Under the pieces are notes generated by a model that was not told the origin of the DNA, searched no databases, and saw nothing but the letters and a program-made list of their open reading frames with translations. From Candidatus Fokinia solitaria (GTDB lineage Bacteria > Pseudomonadota > Alphaproteobacteria > Rickettsiales > Midichloriaceae): a stretch of 54,658 bases of DNA. The DNA lies in assembly GCA_943325105.2 (NCBI GenBank), contig CALPOD020000007.1:1-54658 (forward strand), given 5' to 3'. Every line of letters begins with the position of its first letter. Position 1 is the stretch's first letter. Shown here piece after piece: positions 25,425 to 34,517 of this stretch. The position numbers and the translations under genes were made by a program.

Positions 25425-28034
25425 TTATAATGTTTTCTTTTCACTAATGACTTCAAATGCTTCTATATGATCACCGACTCTTACGTCATCGTAATTCGCA
25501 AGAGTAATACCGCATTCGAAACCTTCTTTAGCCTCTTTTGTATCATCTTTTTGACGCTTTAGAGATTGAATTGAACCAGTGTGAATCACTTCATTATCAC
25601 GGATAAGTCTAACAGAACAGTTTCTCTTCACAACACCTTCTTTTACGTAACATCCAGAGATTTTACCAAACTTACTTGTTTCAAAGACTTTTCTAATTTC
25701 AACTAAACCTATAATACTTTCTCTTTCAGTTGGACTCAATACATTTGATATAATAGCCTTAACATCATCTATTAAATGGTATATTACTGAGTAAAATCTC
25801 ATCTCTACACCCATCTTTGATGCCATATCTTTTGCATTCACATTTGGTCTCACATTAAACCCTACTATAAATGCTTTCGAGGCAGCTGCAAGCATGATAT
25901 CTGATTCATTGATACCACCAGCTCCGTAATGTAATACATTCACTTTTACTTCTGGATGTATGATTTTATTTAAACTATGTAAAATAGCTTCAGCTGATCC
26001 ATGTACGTCTGCTTTTATTATAATAGGAATTTCCTTGACATCATCACGACTCTGTATAAATAATTCTTGTAGACTTTTTGGCTTACCAGTTTTACTTAAT
26101 AGCTTTTGTTCACTGACTTTAACTTGAAGCATTTCAACAAGCTCTCTCGCTGATTTTTCATTTTGCATGACAATGAACTCATCACCTGCAACAGGTACAC
26201 TATCAAGTCCAGTTATTTCTACAGGCATTGAAGGTCCAGCAATTTTTATTGATTGACCTTTATCACCACAAATTGTTCTAATCCTTCCAAATACGTGTCC
26301 AGCTACGATTATATCACCCATCTTTAGTTCACCACTTTGAACTAGAAGCGATGCAGTAAATCCTTTTATTTTATCTAATCTTGCTTCTATTATATATCCT
26401 CTCGCTCTACCATGGGCAGGAGCTTTTAAGTCTAATAAATCAGCTTGCAGGAGAATTGCTTCTATCAAATTATCAAGCCCTAATCCAGTCAAAGCAGAAA
26501 TACCTATGACCATCACATCACCACCAAAATCATCAGGAATTATATCGTGTTGTAGCAATGATTGCTTTACAAGATCAAAGTTAGAAGATGGTTTATCCAT
26601 TTTATTTACTGCAACTATTATCGGAACTTTAGCTGCTTTAGCATGACTTATAGCTTCAATAGTCTGAGCTTTGATACCGTCATCACCTGCAACAACAAGA
26701 ATTATAATGTCAGTTACTTTTGCCCCACGCATTCTCATAGCTGAAAAGGCTTCATGTCCTGGAGTATCAAGAAATGTTATTGATTGTCCATCAGGTAAAT
26801 GCACTTCATAGGCACCTATATGTTGAGTAATACCTCCATGTTCTCCAGCTGCAACATCAGTTTTTCTGAGAGAATCTAAAAGTGAAGTCTTACCATGGTC
26901 TACGTGTCCCATTATAGTAACTACAGGTGCACGTTTTTCAAGCTTTGAATCTACTGCATTATACTCACCAATCAAGTTTTTAATAACATTATCTTCAGTA
27001 ACTCTTTGCACTCTATGACCAAGCTCAGTTGCTACAAGCTCTGCAGTATCTGGATCAATAACTTGATTTATACTGGCTAATACACCTAATCTCATAAGTG
27101 TTTTAACTACTGTTGTACCTTTTTCAGAGATTTTACTCGCAAGATCGCTCACGGTTAATGCATCAGAGATAATAATATCCCTTAAAACTTTTTCTTGAAC
27201 GACACTTTGTGTTTTAGTTTTTTTCTTTCTTCTGATCATATTAGATCTAAAAAGACTATCTGCATCACCACTTTCTATCTTTGCTATATGTGCAGCAGAT
27301 ATTTTTGAGTGTACTTTATTTTTATTTTTATGCGAAGCAGTGTTTACTGGCTCATCATCAACAAAACTTTTGCTTTTTGAATGTGTAACCTTCTTCTTAT
27401 TAGCTTCGATTTGTTTAATACTTGCAGCGGTAGTGATTGTTTTTGCAACTTCAGGAGTTACCGTTATAACCTCAGTTTGAGGGATTTCTTTTTTATCTCT
27501 TAAATTTAAATCTTTGAATTTCTTTTTGATATCAGAATCAAAATCCACAACTGGTGTTTTTTGTACATATATTCTTACATCACTTTTGGTCTCTTTCTTT
27601 GGTTTTAATTCTTGAGGTTTGTTTTCAGTAACTTGTATCTCAGGTATTGGTTCCACTACCAATTCTTTTGGACGGGAAACAATTTCTTTAATCTGACGTT
27701 TTTCAAATGAAAATTCCTTTGGATCCTTTTGCTTTTCAAAAACTTCATTCTTAGTTTCTGTTTCTACAAGTGTTTCTCTAGAAACCTTCAAAGCGTTTAA
27801 TCTGCTGTTTTTTTCTTCGGTTGTAAGAGTACCAAATTTTTCCTGATCTGATTCAGTATCTGCTGTTTTTTTGTTAATAACAATAACAGTGCTGCCATGG
27901 TACGTTGAAACCTTTGTAGGTTGTGTATTTTTTGTTGTTAAAGTATTTTTTTGAGCACTAGTATCTCTAGTAGAACCTTTCACTGTAAGTACTTTACGCT
28001 GATTTTTACTATCTATATCTCCAGGGGTTGTCAT
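25425..28034 (-). CDS. infB: Translation initiation factor IF-2
   Basis: An 869-residue GTPase that brings initiator tRNA to the 30S subunit. The first 270 residues are a low-complexity, Lys/Thr/Glu-rich region typical of IF-2 N domains. An IF2-N domain follows ([27 protein letters not shown]). The G domain has [10 protein letters not shown] (G1), [12 protein letters not shown] (G2), [10 protein letters not shown] (G3), VNKMDKP (G4), then beta-barrel domains and the C-terminal tRNA-binding domain ending [13 protein letters not shown]. In most bacteria infB follows nusA; here it is first in its unit and divergent from skp. Confidence 0.96.
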   Translation of the reverse strand: MTTPGDIDSKNQRKVLTVKGSTRDTSAQKNTLTTKNTQPTKVSTYHGSTVIVINKKTADTESDQEKFGTLTTEEKNSRLNALKVSRETLVETETKNEVFEKQKDPKEFSFEKRQIKEIVSRPKELVVEPIPEIQVTENKPQELKPKKETKSDVRIYVQKTPVVDFDSDIKKKFKDLNLRDKKEIPQTEVITVTPEVAKTITTAASIKQIEANKKKVTHSKSKSFVDDEPVNTASHKNKNKVHSKISAAHIAKIESGDADSLFRSNMIRRKKKTKTQSVVQEKVLRDIIISDALTVSDLASKISEKGTTVVKTLMRLGVLASINQVIDPDTAELVATELGHRVQRVTEDNVIKNLIGEYNAVDSKLEKRAPVVTIMGHVDHGKTSLLDSLRKTDVAAGEHGGITQHIGAYEVHLPDGQSITFLDTPGHEAFSAMRMRGAKVTDIIILVVAGDDGIKAQTIEAISHAKAAKVPIIVAVNKMDKPSSNFDLVKQSLLQHDIIPDDFGGDVMVIGISALTGLGLDNLIEAILLQADLLDLKAPAHGRARGYIIEARLDKIKGFTASLLVQSGELKMGDIIVAGHVFGRIRTICGDKGQSIKIAGPSMPVEITGLDSVPVAGDEFIVMQNEKSARELVEMLQVKVSEQKLLSKTGKPKSLQELFIQSRDDVKEIPIIIKADVHGSAEAILHSLNKIIHPEVKVNVLHYGAGGINESDIMLAAASKAFIVGFNVRPNVNAKDMASKMGVEMRFYSVIYHLIDDVKAIISNVLSPTERESIIGLVEIRKVFETSKFGKISGCYVKEGVVKRNCSVRLIRDNEVIHTGSIQSLKRQKDDTKEAKEGFECGITLANYDDVRVGDHIEAFEVISEKKTL

Positions 28035-28351
28035 GTTTTTTAAATTTCATATACCAATGCTTCTCCATGAATCTTTTTTTTACTTAAGACATACTACAAG
28101 TAGTATTAGCTGTAAAATACTCAATCACTTAAATAAAAACTGCATTTCTTTCTGAGCATAAAGAAAAAATGGAAAAAATGATTGCTCCTATTACTAGAAA
28201 TTTTGTAATGAAGATGAACAATCACAATCGTGACTAATATAACATAGTGTTTGTGTCATGGCAACGATTAAGATAAAACTTCTTGACAGTTATAATCTAA
28301 ATGTCTATCTTCCTATTTGGAAAAATTACTCAATTCATTAACTATTTATTT
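28035..28351. other. Divergent intergenic region between infB and skp
   Basis: About 317 bases holding the promoters of both genes. Seen are a 16-base near-palindrome ATACTACAAGTAGTAT (28091-28106; 7-base arms) 60 bases upstream of infB, a short frame at about 28169-28237 that I do not call a gene, and the skp promoter listed separately. No RNA gene is recognised. Confidence 0.4.
28268..28296 (+). promoter_or_regulatory. Probable promoter of skp
   Basis: TTAAGA (28268-28273) is 17 bases from a perfect TATAAT (28291-28296). Transcription would start near 28303, just inside an upstream in-frame ATG at 28301, which favours the ATG at 28352 as the real start of skp. Confidence 0.5.
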
Positions 28352-28972
28352 ATGCTATTTAAAAAAAGCTCTAAGTTATACTTTGTACTAGGAATGCTTT
28401 CAGTATCATTCGTGAATACCACATATGCTGACGATCAAAAGATTACAGTTGTGGAGACAAGAAAAATAATAGAAAGCTCAACAGCACATAATGATATTTT
28501 AAAACAAGTTCAAAAGAAAAATGAAGAATTTAGAGATGAAATTCAAAAATCTGAATCAGAACTGAAAAAAAAATATCAGGAACTTGAAACTAAGAAGAAT
28601 GCATTGTCACAAGATGCTATAGATAAGAAGAACGACGAAATCAGTAAAGAAGTAGCTGAGCTTCAAAAAAGATCATATGGGCAACACGCAGCTTTAGAAG
28701 ATGCATATAGAAATGCTACTCAGATACTTGTTGAAAAAACATCAGATATTGTCAAAACACAAGCTCAAAGCAAAGGTTATCAAATAGTTGTTGAAAAAGG
28801 CGCTGTAATATATTCAGATAAGTCTTTAGACATTACTGATAGCGTTCTTGAAGAAGTAAACAAAGCAATACCTTCAATTCAAGTTAAATTTGAATCTGAT
28901 GATGTTAATAAAACACCAGCAGTAGAAGCTAAAAAAGCTGATACAAAAGACTCTTCAAAAGATAAAAAATAA
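28352..28972 (+). CDS. skp: Periplasmic chaperone Skp/OmpH family
   Basis: From the ATG at 28352 the protein has 206 residues with a good signal peptide: MLFKKSSK, hydrophobic LYFVLGMLSVSFV, and cleavage near NTTYA-DD. An in-frame ATG at 28301 would add 17 residues but lies at the predicted transcription start. The mature protein is a long alpha-helical hairpin (about residues 50-140, Lys/Glu/Gln-rich, coiled coil) followed by the Skp core strands (GYQIVVEKGAVIYSDKSLDITDSVLEEVN). Skp carries unfolded outer-membrane proteins across the periplasm. It has a Lys/Asp-rich tail. Here it is not near bamA, its usual neighbour. Confidence 0.82.
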   Translation: MLFKKSSKLYFVLGMLSVSFVNTTYADDQKITVVETRKIIESSTAHNDILKQVQKKNEEFRDEIQKSESELKKKYQELETKKNALSQDAIDKKNDEISKEVAELQKRSYGQHAALEDAYRNATQILVEKTSDIVKTQAQSKGYQIVVEKGAVIYSDKSLDITDSVLEEVNKAIPSIQVKFESDDVNKTPAVEAKKADTKDSSKDKK

Positions 28973-28984
28973 ATCACTTTGACT

Positions 28985-29323
28985 ATGCAGCTCATTTCAT
29001 ACGAAGAATTTGAGCGCGTAGATCTTAGATCTGCCACGATCGTACAAGTAGAAGAATTTCCCAGAGCCAAAAAACCTTCATTTAAAGTATGGGCTGATTT
29101 TGGTCCTGAGATAGGTATTTTACAAACCTCAGCTCAAGTCACAGTACATTATACCATCAAGACACTCATTGGGAAAAGAATCATAGGGTGTGTGAATTTA
29201 GGTGAGAAAAACATAGCTGGGTTCCTATCCCAATTTCTTTTAGTAGGATTTTCAGATTCAAATGGAGGCGTGCTACTAGCAGCAGCAGACCCGAGAGTTG
29301 AGAATGGAGAGAAGTTATATTAG
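28985..29323 (+). CDS. csaA: CsaA-like tRNA-binding domain protein
   Basis: A 112-residue single OB-fold protein from the ATG at 28985; a TTG two codons earlier is an alternative. It matches CsaA/Trbp111: SYEEFERVDLRSATIVQVEEFP, KPSFKVWADFG, TSAQVTVHYTIKTLIGKRI, GCVNLGEKNIAGFLSQFLLVGF. Homodimers of the family bind tRNA or have been described as secretion chaperones. It follows skp by 12 bases, consistent with a shared role in export, though this could be chance. The stop interlocks with that of pnp (TTAG). Confidence 0.88.
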   Translation: MQLISYEEFERVDLRSATIVQVEEFPRAKKPSFKVWADFGPEIGILQTSAQVTVHYTIKTLIGKRIIGCVNLGEKNIAGFLSQFLLVGFSDSNGGVLLAAADPRVENGEKLY

Positions 29324-31521
29324 AAAAACCTTCTCTTCTTAAATGTTGTTTCCTTTCCACCGATTTTTGATGGAGTTTCTATCTGTTCCGTTTTATCTGA
29401 TTTCTCAGATTGCTCAGATATCTTTTTTTCAACTTTAAGCTCTTCAACTTGTGATTTCAGTGTAAGTTTAACTTTACCATTTCTATCAAAGCCTATCATC
29501 TTAGCTTGTACTTCTTGGCCAACTTTTATATGTGTGTCGATTTTTTCTACATATCCATCAGAGAGATCACTAACATGTATAAACCCTTCAGCATTGCTAC
29601 CAAGCTTTACAAATACACCAAAATCAGCAATCTTAGTAACACTAACATTATAGGTATTACCAATCTTAAATGGCAAAACTATACTATTGATTTTTTGAAT
29701 TGCTAACTCTATATCTGAATTAGAAGGGGCACTAATATTGATTTTACCATCATCATCAATGTCTATCTTTGCTTTTGATAGTGCACTTATTTCTTTTATT
29801 GTTTTTCCACCTGGTCCAATTAAAGTCCTGATACTATCTTTTTCAATTTGCATTGAAAACATCTTTGGAGCATCTTCACTTACCACACTACGTGTTGATA
29901 CTATTGCTTTATGCATCCTTGCAATGATGTATTTAATTCCTACAATTGCTTGATCTAATATTTTTTCTATGACTTCATATTCAACTCCTGAGGTTTTTGT
30001 GTCCATCTGCATTGCAGTAATCCCATCAAGAGTTCCTGTGAGTTTGAAATCCATATCACCAAGATGATCTTCATCTCCCATAATGTCAGATAAGATGATT
30101 GTCTCTTTATCTGATTTAATCATACCCATAGCGATACCAGCTACGTGTTTTTGAATCGGACATCCTGCATCCATAAGAGCTAATGATGATGCGCAAACAC
30201 TTGCCATAGATGATGATCCATTACATTCTAAAACTTCTGCTACAGCCCTTATAGAATACTGATACTTATCCATATTAGAAAGTACAGATACAAGTCCTTT
30301 ACGTGCTAAATTACCGTGTCCAGTTTCTCTTCTACTAACTCCTTTTATTGCACCTACTTCTCCAACAGAAAAAGGTGGGAAATTATAGTGCAACATGAAT
30401 TTTTCTGACTTAACGCTTGTGATATCCTCAGCCATCTGCATATCTTGACGTGTGCCAATAGTTATCACTGATAAAACTTGTGTTTCTCCTCTTGTGAACA
30501 ATCCTGAACCATGTACTTTCGGTAGCACTCCAACTTCACATGTTATATCTCTAATCTCATCAAAAGCTCGACCGTCAATTCTTATGCCTTTTGTGATTAT
30601 CTTATGTCTTAAAATGTCATTTTTTAAGCTATTTAAAGCTACACTGAACATTTCAGGATCAATTGCTTTACCTAAATCTTCAAAAATTTGTTTTTCAGCA
30701 ACTTTGATTTGCGCGTATCTTATTTTCTTTTTTTTCTCTTCAAATGCATTGGTTAATTCTTTATATGATTTAGATTTTTTTATTGATTTTATAAGGTTAT
30801 CTAAATCCTTATTATTCAATTGCTTTACAGCTTCACTCTTAACACCTGATTTTTCAACCAACTCATCAATTGATTTTATAGCTGAAACTATACTGCTCTG
30901 TAGAGTTTTTAAACTTTTTAGAATTTCTTTTTTAGATTTTTCTGCAGAACTGCACTCAATCATTGTGATCGCATCTTTTGTGCCACTGACGAACAATTCA
31001 GCTGTAGATCCTTCGATTTCATTAAACTTTGGATTTATTACAAGATCATTTCCTATCATACATACTCTTGTTCCTGCAACACTTTGACAGTCAATCCCAG
31101 CAAGTTTTATTGCAGCTGTAGCACCTATCAGGGCTGGTAAATCAGGCATATTCACACCATCATATGAGAGCACAATACAAATGATTTGTAGCTGTTGATC
31201 ATTTCTTAGCTTTACAACTGGTCTTAGTGACCTGTCAATAATACGAGATATAAGAGTTTCTTTTTCTGTTGGCTTACCTTCTCTTTTTATAAATCCTCCA
31301 GGTACTTTTCCAGCTGCATAAAATCTTTCTTGGTAATAAACAGCCATGTCAGTGAAATCATTGACTTCAGGAGCTTTTTCAGCAATTACAGCAGTACATA
31401 AAACAGTTGTTTGTCCAAGTGTTGCTACAACAGCACCATCAGCTTGCTTAGCAAGTTTACCAGTTTCTAATTTCAGCTCTACATCGTTCCAATTGTGTAT
31501 TGACGTTAATATTTTAGACAT
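29320..31521 (-). CDS. pnp: Polyribonucleotide nucleotidyltransferase (PNPase)
   Basis: A 733-residue phosphorolytic 3'-5' exoribonuclease. Two RNase PH-like domains flank a helical linker; FPPFSVGEVG and GHGNLARKGL mark the second core, and SDIMGDEDHLGDMDFK holds the catalytic Asp residues. A KH domain (IGPGGKTIKEISALSKAKIDI) and an S1 domain (GNTYNVSVTKIADFGVFVKL, GFIHVSDLSDGYV) follow, then a charged tail. Usually rpsO is immediately upstream; here pnp follows a small lipoprotein gene, rpmB and tRNA-Leu on the same strand. Confidence 0.96.
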   Translation of the reverse strand: MSKILTSIHNWNDVELKLETGKLAKQADGAVVATLGQTTVLCTAVIAEKAPEVNDFTDMAVYYQERFYAAGKVPGGFIKREGKPTEKETLISRIIDRSLRPVVKLRNDQQLQIICIVLSYDGVNMPDLPALIGATAAIKLAGIDCQSVAGTRVCMIGNDLVINPKFNEIEGSTAELFVSGTKDAITMIECSSAEKSKKEILKSLKTLQSSIVSAIKSIDELVEKSGVKSEAVKQLNNKDLDNLIKSIKKSKSYKELTNAFEEKKKKIRYAQIKVAEKQIFEDLGKAIDPEMFSVALNSLKNDILRHKIITKGIRIDGRAFDEIRDITCEVGVLPKVHGSGLFTRGETQVLSVITIGTRQDMQMAEDITSVKSEKFMLHYNFPPFSVGEVGAIKGVSRRETGHGNLARKGLVSVLSNMDKYQYSIRAVAEVLECNGSSSMASVCASSLALMDAGCPIQKHVAGIAMGMIKSDKETIILSDIMGDEDHLGDMDFKLTGTLDGITAMQMDTKTSGVEYEVIEKILDQAIVGIKYIIARMHKAIVSTRSVVSEDAPKMFSMQIEKDSIRTLIGPGGKTIKEISALSKAKIDIDDDGKINISAPSNSDIELAIQKINSIVLPFKIGNTYNVSVTKIADFGVFVKLGSNAEGFIHVSDLSDGYVEKIDTHIKVGQEVQAKMIGFDRNGKVKLTLKSQVEELKVEKKISEQSEKSDKTEQIETPSKIGGKETTFKKRRFF

Positions 31522-31576
31522 TATTTGATTAAAAGGTTATAAAGGATTTGAATATGGTAACTCACGTAAAAAAACA

Positions 31577-31762
31577 CTAGTTGTGTTTTTCTGTTTTTTC
31601 CCTAAAAAGATATACTGGTTCTGATGCAAGACTGCCTATTCTATCGCGCTCCCGCTCGTCAAGACTTTTAGGATATGAATATTCTACTCTCATGTCATCT
31701 GATGTACATCCAACTACAAATAGCAGTGAGAAAGAAATTATAAGTTTTGAAATTAAATTCAT
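31577..31762 (-). CDS. Small lipoprotein
   Basis: 61 residues with a signal peptide and lipobox (LLFVVGC, Cys19 expected to be lipidated) followed by TSDDMRVEYSYPKSLDERERDRIGSL. YPKSLDERERDRIGSL resembles the start of alphaproteobacterial DUF3576-type lipoproteins, but the rest of that domain is missing, so it may be a short relative. Its ATG overlaps the rpmB stop (ATGA), implying coupled translation. Probably anchored to the outer membrane; function unknown. Confidence 0.75.
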   Translation of the reverse strand: MNLISKLIISFSLLFVVGCTSDDMRVEYSYPKSLDERERDRIGSLASEPVYLFREKTEKHN

Positions 31763-32062
31763 TGTTTGATTTCTACTTTATTTTTTATAGCCAGCTGTAT
31801 AAGCTTCTTTATTTCCAATGCTTTCGGTGAAAGTTTTGAAGATTGTGTTGTCAGAAGATAATTATCTAAACCAAAGTTATGTTCAATTGTTCTTAGTCCA
31901 TTAACTGATAGTCTAAATGTAATGTTTTTCCCAAGTATATCACTTCTTAAAGAAAATGAATGTAGATTAGGTAAGAATCTTTTTTTTTGTTTTGATGTTT
32001 GAATGAGATACATTACATCCAACTAAAACTTTCTTCCCAGTAATTTCACAAAGTCTTGTCAT
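31759..32062 (-). CDS. rpmB: 50S ribosomal protein L28, frameshifted at a run of nine A
   Basis: The N terminus starts at the ATG at 32062: [20 protein letters not shown], then SNIKTKK, which is clear L28. The rest, [19 protein letters not shown], then [17 protein letters not shown], is also clear L28 but in the +1-shifted frame. The break is a coding-strand A9 run (T9 at 31980-31988 on the plus strand); eight A would restore T-K-K-R-F-L-P and one frame of about 100 residues. Without correction translation ends five codons later. L28 is near-essential, so the possibilities are a sequence error, slippage by RNA polymerase at the A-run, ribosomal frameshifting or recent inactivation. The gene sits between tRNA-Leu and the lipoprotein gene. 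Confidence 0.9.
31980..31988 (-). other. A9 homopolymer, site of the rpmB frameshift
   Basis: Nine consecutive T on the plus strand (A on the coding strand) at the junction between the two frames of rpmB. Removing one base restores a continuous L28 frame. Confidence 0.85.
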
Positions 32063-32088
32063 TTTTTTAATAATTTTTATTCATTTGT

Positions 32089-32175
32089 TGGTGCGGCTAA
32101 AAAGACTTGAACTTTCAATCCCTTGCGAGAACAACGACCTCAACGTTGCGTGTCTACCAATTCCACCACAGCCGC
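32089..32175 (-). tRNA. tRNA-Leu (GAG)
   Basis: On the minus strand the acceptor GCGGCTG pairs with TAGCCGC (one G-T), the anticodon stem CAACG/CGTTG holds loop TTGAGGT (anticodon GAG), a long variable arm follows, then T arm with GTTCAAG, discriminator A and encoded CCA. It is 26 bases upstream of the rpmB start on the same strand and probably co-transcribed with it. Confidence 0.95.
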
Positions 32176-32218
32176 GATTTTTCAGATAATACAATTAAAA
32201 TTATAGCTATGCAATAGC

Positions 32219-32470
32219 CTATATTCTGATTGCATGATAACTGATTTTTTCTACTTCTTTTTTAGCATTAGCCATTTCATATGCAGCAGATGCTGTTGGT
32301 GCGTCAATATACTCATTTGTTTTATCAACATATGTAATTAAATAACCTATTCTCTCTGATATTGAGTTCATTTGTTTGAATTGATGTTCTTGAAAGAAAT
32401 TATTTTTATTATCACTAACAAAGTATTGAAATTGTTTTTGATTATCAATAAATGTTTTAAATTGATTCAT
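32219..32470 (-). CDS. Hypothetical small helical protein
   Basis: 83 residues, no signal peptide or membrane segment. It is rich in Gln, Phe and Asn at the N terminus (NQFKTFIDNQKQFQYFVSDN) and ends in an amphipathic helix (DAPTASAAYEMANAKKEVEK). No family recognised. It is upstream of tRNA-Leu on the same strand (43-base gap), and coding is supported mainly by an uninterrupted frame starting at ATG and protein-like composition. Confidence 0.55.
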   Translation of the reverse strand: MNQFKTFIDNQKQFQYFVSDNKNNFFQEHQFKQMNSISERIGYLITYVDKTNEYIDAPTASAAYEMANAKKEVEKISYHAIRI

Positions 32471-32588
32471 AAATGATTTAAGTTTTTATTTATACTCCAC
32501 ATATCATGTAATAACTGATTGCTATAACAAAGTACTTGTGATACAACTAACAATATATGATATTTAAACAAACTATAGCATACTCTTA

Positions 32589-33575
32589 ATGTTTTCAAAA
32601 GGTACAATTGCTGCTTTTTTCGTAGTGCTTTTTTGCGCATTATTTTTTAGCATCAGTGTAGTAAAAAGTTATAAAGAATCGAGTAAAGAAATAGCAGGCT
32701 ATAAAATAGGTATTTTAAAATCGATAGATCATCCTGCTCTTGATATGACAACTGATGGCGTAAATAAAACATTAAAAAATGAATTACTAGGTGTCAAAAT
32801 TATAAGTGAATCAGCACAAGGAGATACAGCTTTAGCACAACAAATCGTGCAAAAATTTATACATCAAAAAGTTGATTTAATCATAACTATTGGCACAATG
32901 GTGACTCAAGTTGCAGCAAGGCAAACAAAAACAATACCTATAATTTTCGGTTCTGTAACTGATCCAGTGGATAGTGGAATAATAGCAAATATTACATCAC
33001 CAGAAAAAAATGTTACGGGTGTCTCAAATTCTGAGCCCAATATCACACATAAGCAGCTTTCTTTTTTTAAGAAGTTAATGCCTAACTTAGATAAAATTGG
33101 TATTATCTATAATTCTGGAGAATCAAATTCTGTGGCTTTAGTTTCTAAAGTAAAAGAAGAAGCAAAAAAATTTAATATATCAATAAAAGAAGCAATAGCA
33201 CAAAACACAAATGATGCAGTATTTGTTTCTAAATCTTTACTGAATGACGTTGATGCAATCTTTATTAATAATGATAATACTGCTCTTGGTGCTATAAAAG
33301 GAATTGTTGATACTGCAATGAAAAGCTCTGTACCAGTATTTTGTAGTGATATTGATACTGTAGAACTAGGTGTTTTAGCTGCTGTTGGACCAGAGCAATA
33401 TAAGTTAGGTGAGAAGGTTGGGAAAATGGTTATTGATGTAGTTAAAAATAAGAAGGAAATTAAAGACATAGCGGTAGAATATTCAACAGATGAACTATAT
33501 CTTGTGAATATCAATAGCGCTAAGAAGCTCAAAGTGGAGATACAACATGATGAATCTATAACGCTTATAAAATAG
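32589..33575 (+). CDS. ABC transporter substrate-binding protein, TrpX-like (ABC_sub_bind)
   Basis: A 328-residue periplasmic binding protein with an uncleaved or cleaved N-terminal hydrophobic segment (TIAAFFVVLFCALFFSISVV). The two lobes match the ABC_sub_bind family: GYKIGILKSIDHPALDMTTDGV, VDLIITIGTMVTQVA, IPIIFGSVTDPVDSGI, NVTGVSN, IGIIYNSGESNS, DAIFINNDNTALGA, VPVFCSDIDTVELGVLAAVG. Members bind tryptophan, tyrosine or related amino acids. The permease and ATPase genes that normally follow are missing here, as the next gene is an acetyltransferase on the other strand, so the partner must be elsewhere. Confidence 0.85.
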   Translation: MFSKGTIAAFFVVLFCALFFSISVVKSYKESSKEIAGYKIGILKSIDHPALDMTTDGVNKTLKNELLGVKIISESAQGDTALAQQIVQKFIHQKVDLIITIGTMVTQVAARQTKTIPIIFGSVTDPVDSGIIANITSPEKNVTGVSNSEPNITHKQLSFFKKLMPNLDKIGIIYNSGESNSVALVSKVKEEAKKFNISIKEAIAQNTNDAVFVSKSLLNDVDAIFINNDNTALGAIKGIVDTAMKSSVPVFCSDIDTVELGVLAAVGPEQYKLGEKVGKMVIDVVKNKKEIKDIAVEYSTDELYLVNINSAKKLKVEIQHDESITLIK

Positions 33576-33581
33576 TGATCT

Positions 33582-34193
33582 CTAAGAATTCAGTAACATT
33601 TCTGGATAATCAGGTTTGATTAAGGAATACATACAGATGTGTGTTGGCTTACCTCTGATTATTCTATATCCTCTTAAAACACCTTCTTGTTTAAATCCAA
33701 ATTTATTTAAAATATGTTGTGAAGCTCCATTGCCTTCCATTGTCCTTGCTTCAAGTCTATATATCATCATCTCATTAAAAGCTAATTTCAAAACGTTACT
33801 TAAAGCTTTTGTTGCAATTCCTTGTCCCCAATACTCATGATCTATATCATAACTGATCTCAGCACGTCTGTTGAAGAAGTTCCAACTACTGATTCCTATT
33901 GACCCTATGAGTTTATCAGTTGATGTGTCTGCTATTGTCCAGAAAATACCTTGTTTATTATAAAACAGACTTCCCCACATTTTAACGCATTCAAGTGCTT
34001 CTTGCTCTGTTTTGGGAATGTCCTCATTAGAAAGATATTGACTCACCATCGGGTGATTTAAATATTTATAATATGCTTCTTGATCACTCATACGCATATC
34101 TCTCAAAGTTATATTACCTAGATCGATTTTTGGGAAATTGCGGAAAAACTGTCTTAGTTTTTGAAGTGTCTCTGTATCAAGTAATTTACTCAT
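33582..34193 (-). CDS. RimJ/RimL-type GNAT acetyltransferase
   Basis: 203 residues from the ATG at 34193, which follows a purine-rich AAAAGAAAAA; a longer frame starts at 34241. The domain runs from NITLRDMRMSDQEAYYKYLNHP through GSIGISSWNFFNRRAEISYDID, the acetyl-CoA loop HEYWGQGIATKALSNVL and RLEARTMEGNGASQHILNKFGF to GVLRGYRIIRGKPTHICMYSL. This is the RimJ/RimL family, which acetylates N-terminal amino groups of ribosomal or other proteins; the target is unknown. It is convergent with the binding-protein gene (6 bases apart). Confidence 0.88.
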   Translation of the reverse strand: MSKLLDTETLQKLRQFFRNFPKIDLGNITLRDMRMSDQEAYYKYLNHPMVSQYLSNEDIPKTEQEALECVKMWGSLFYNKQGIFWTIADTSTDKLIGSIGISSWNFFNRRAEISYDIDHEYWGQGIATKALSNVLKLAFNEMMIYRLEARTMEGNGASQHILNKFGFKQEGVLRGYRIIRGKPTHICMYSLIKPDYPEMLLNS

Positions 34194-34517
34194 TAGTAAA
34201 ATTTTTCTTTTGATTCTAATCAATTCTATTATGGGTGTCAAACTTTTTAAGTTGCGGCATTTAATGTTATAGCTTGCAATATAAATAAATGTACTTATAA
34301 TAACCTAAGCATTATTACTTTTAATTTTTAAAACTACCAATTAATTTCCTTTCTGCAAACAATTTATAACTTTTTTAGTTGGAAACCAAATCCAAGTACT
34401 GAACTTGAAAGACTCGTTGAAAAAATTGTAACTAGAAATGAGTCACCTTCCACTATTAATAATTATGTTGCTAATAGAATACAAACTAAGTTTCCACAAT
34501 CAAATAATCGTGATTCT
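34194..34517. other. Intergenic region with coding-like 5' extension of the next gene
   Basis: About 320 bases. From 34332 the frame of the following gene is open and reads like protein (SWKPNPSTELERLVEKIV, then INNYVANRIQTKF), but contains no ATG, GTG or TTG before 34518. The first 130 bases look non-coding. No RNA gene or clear promoter recognised. Confidence 0.45.

Noticed and set aside
28091-28106. Near-palindrome ATACTACAAGTAGTAT as an infB operator
   Set aside because: Short A+T-rich inverted repeats are expected by chance here; no second copy seen; mentioned only within the intergenic entry.
28169-28237. Short ATG frame of about 22 codons between infB and skp
   Set aside because: Too short, no homology and no clear ribosome-binding site beyond A-rich sequence.
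28282-28296. TTGACA next to TATAAT before skp
   Set aside because: The boxes are only a few bases apart, so they cannot act together; the TATAAT pairs better with TTAAGA at 17 bases.
30452-31087. A 211-codon plus-strand open frame
   Set aside because: Lies wholly antisense to pnp, which is certain; the composition (Ser/Phe/Leu/Ile-rich) is typical of a shadow frame.
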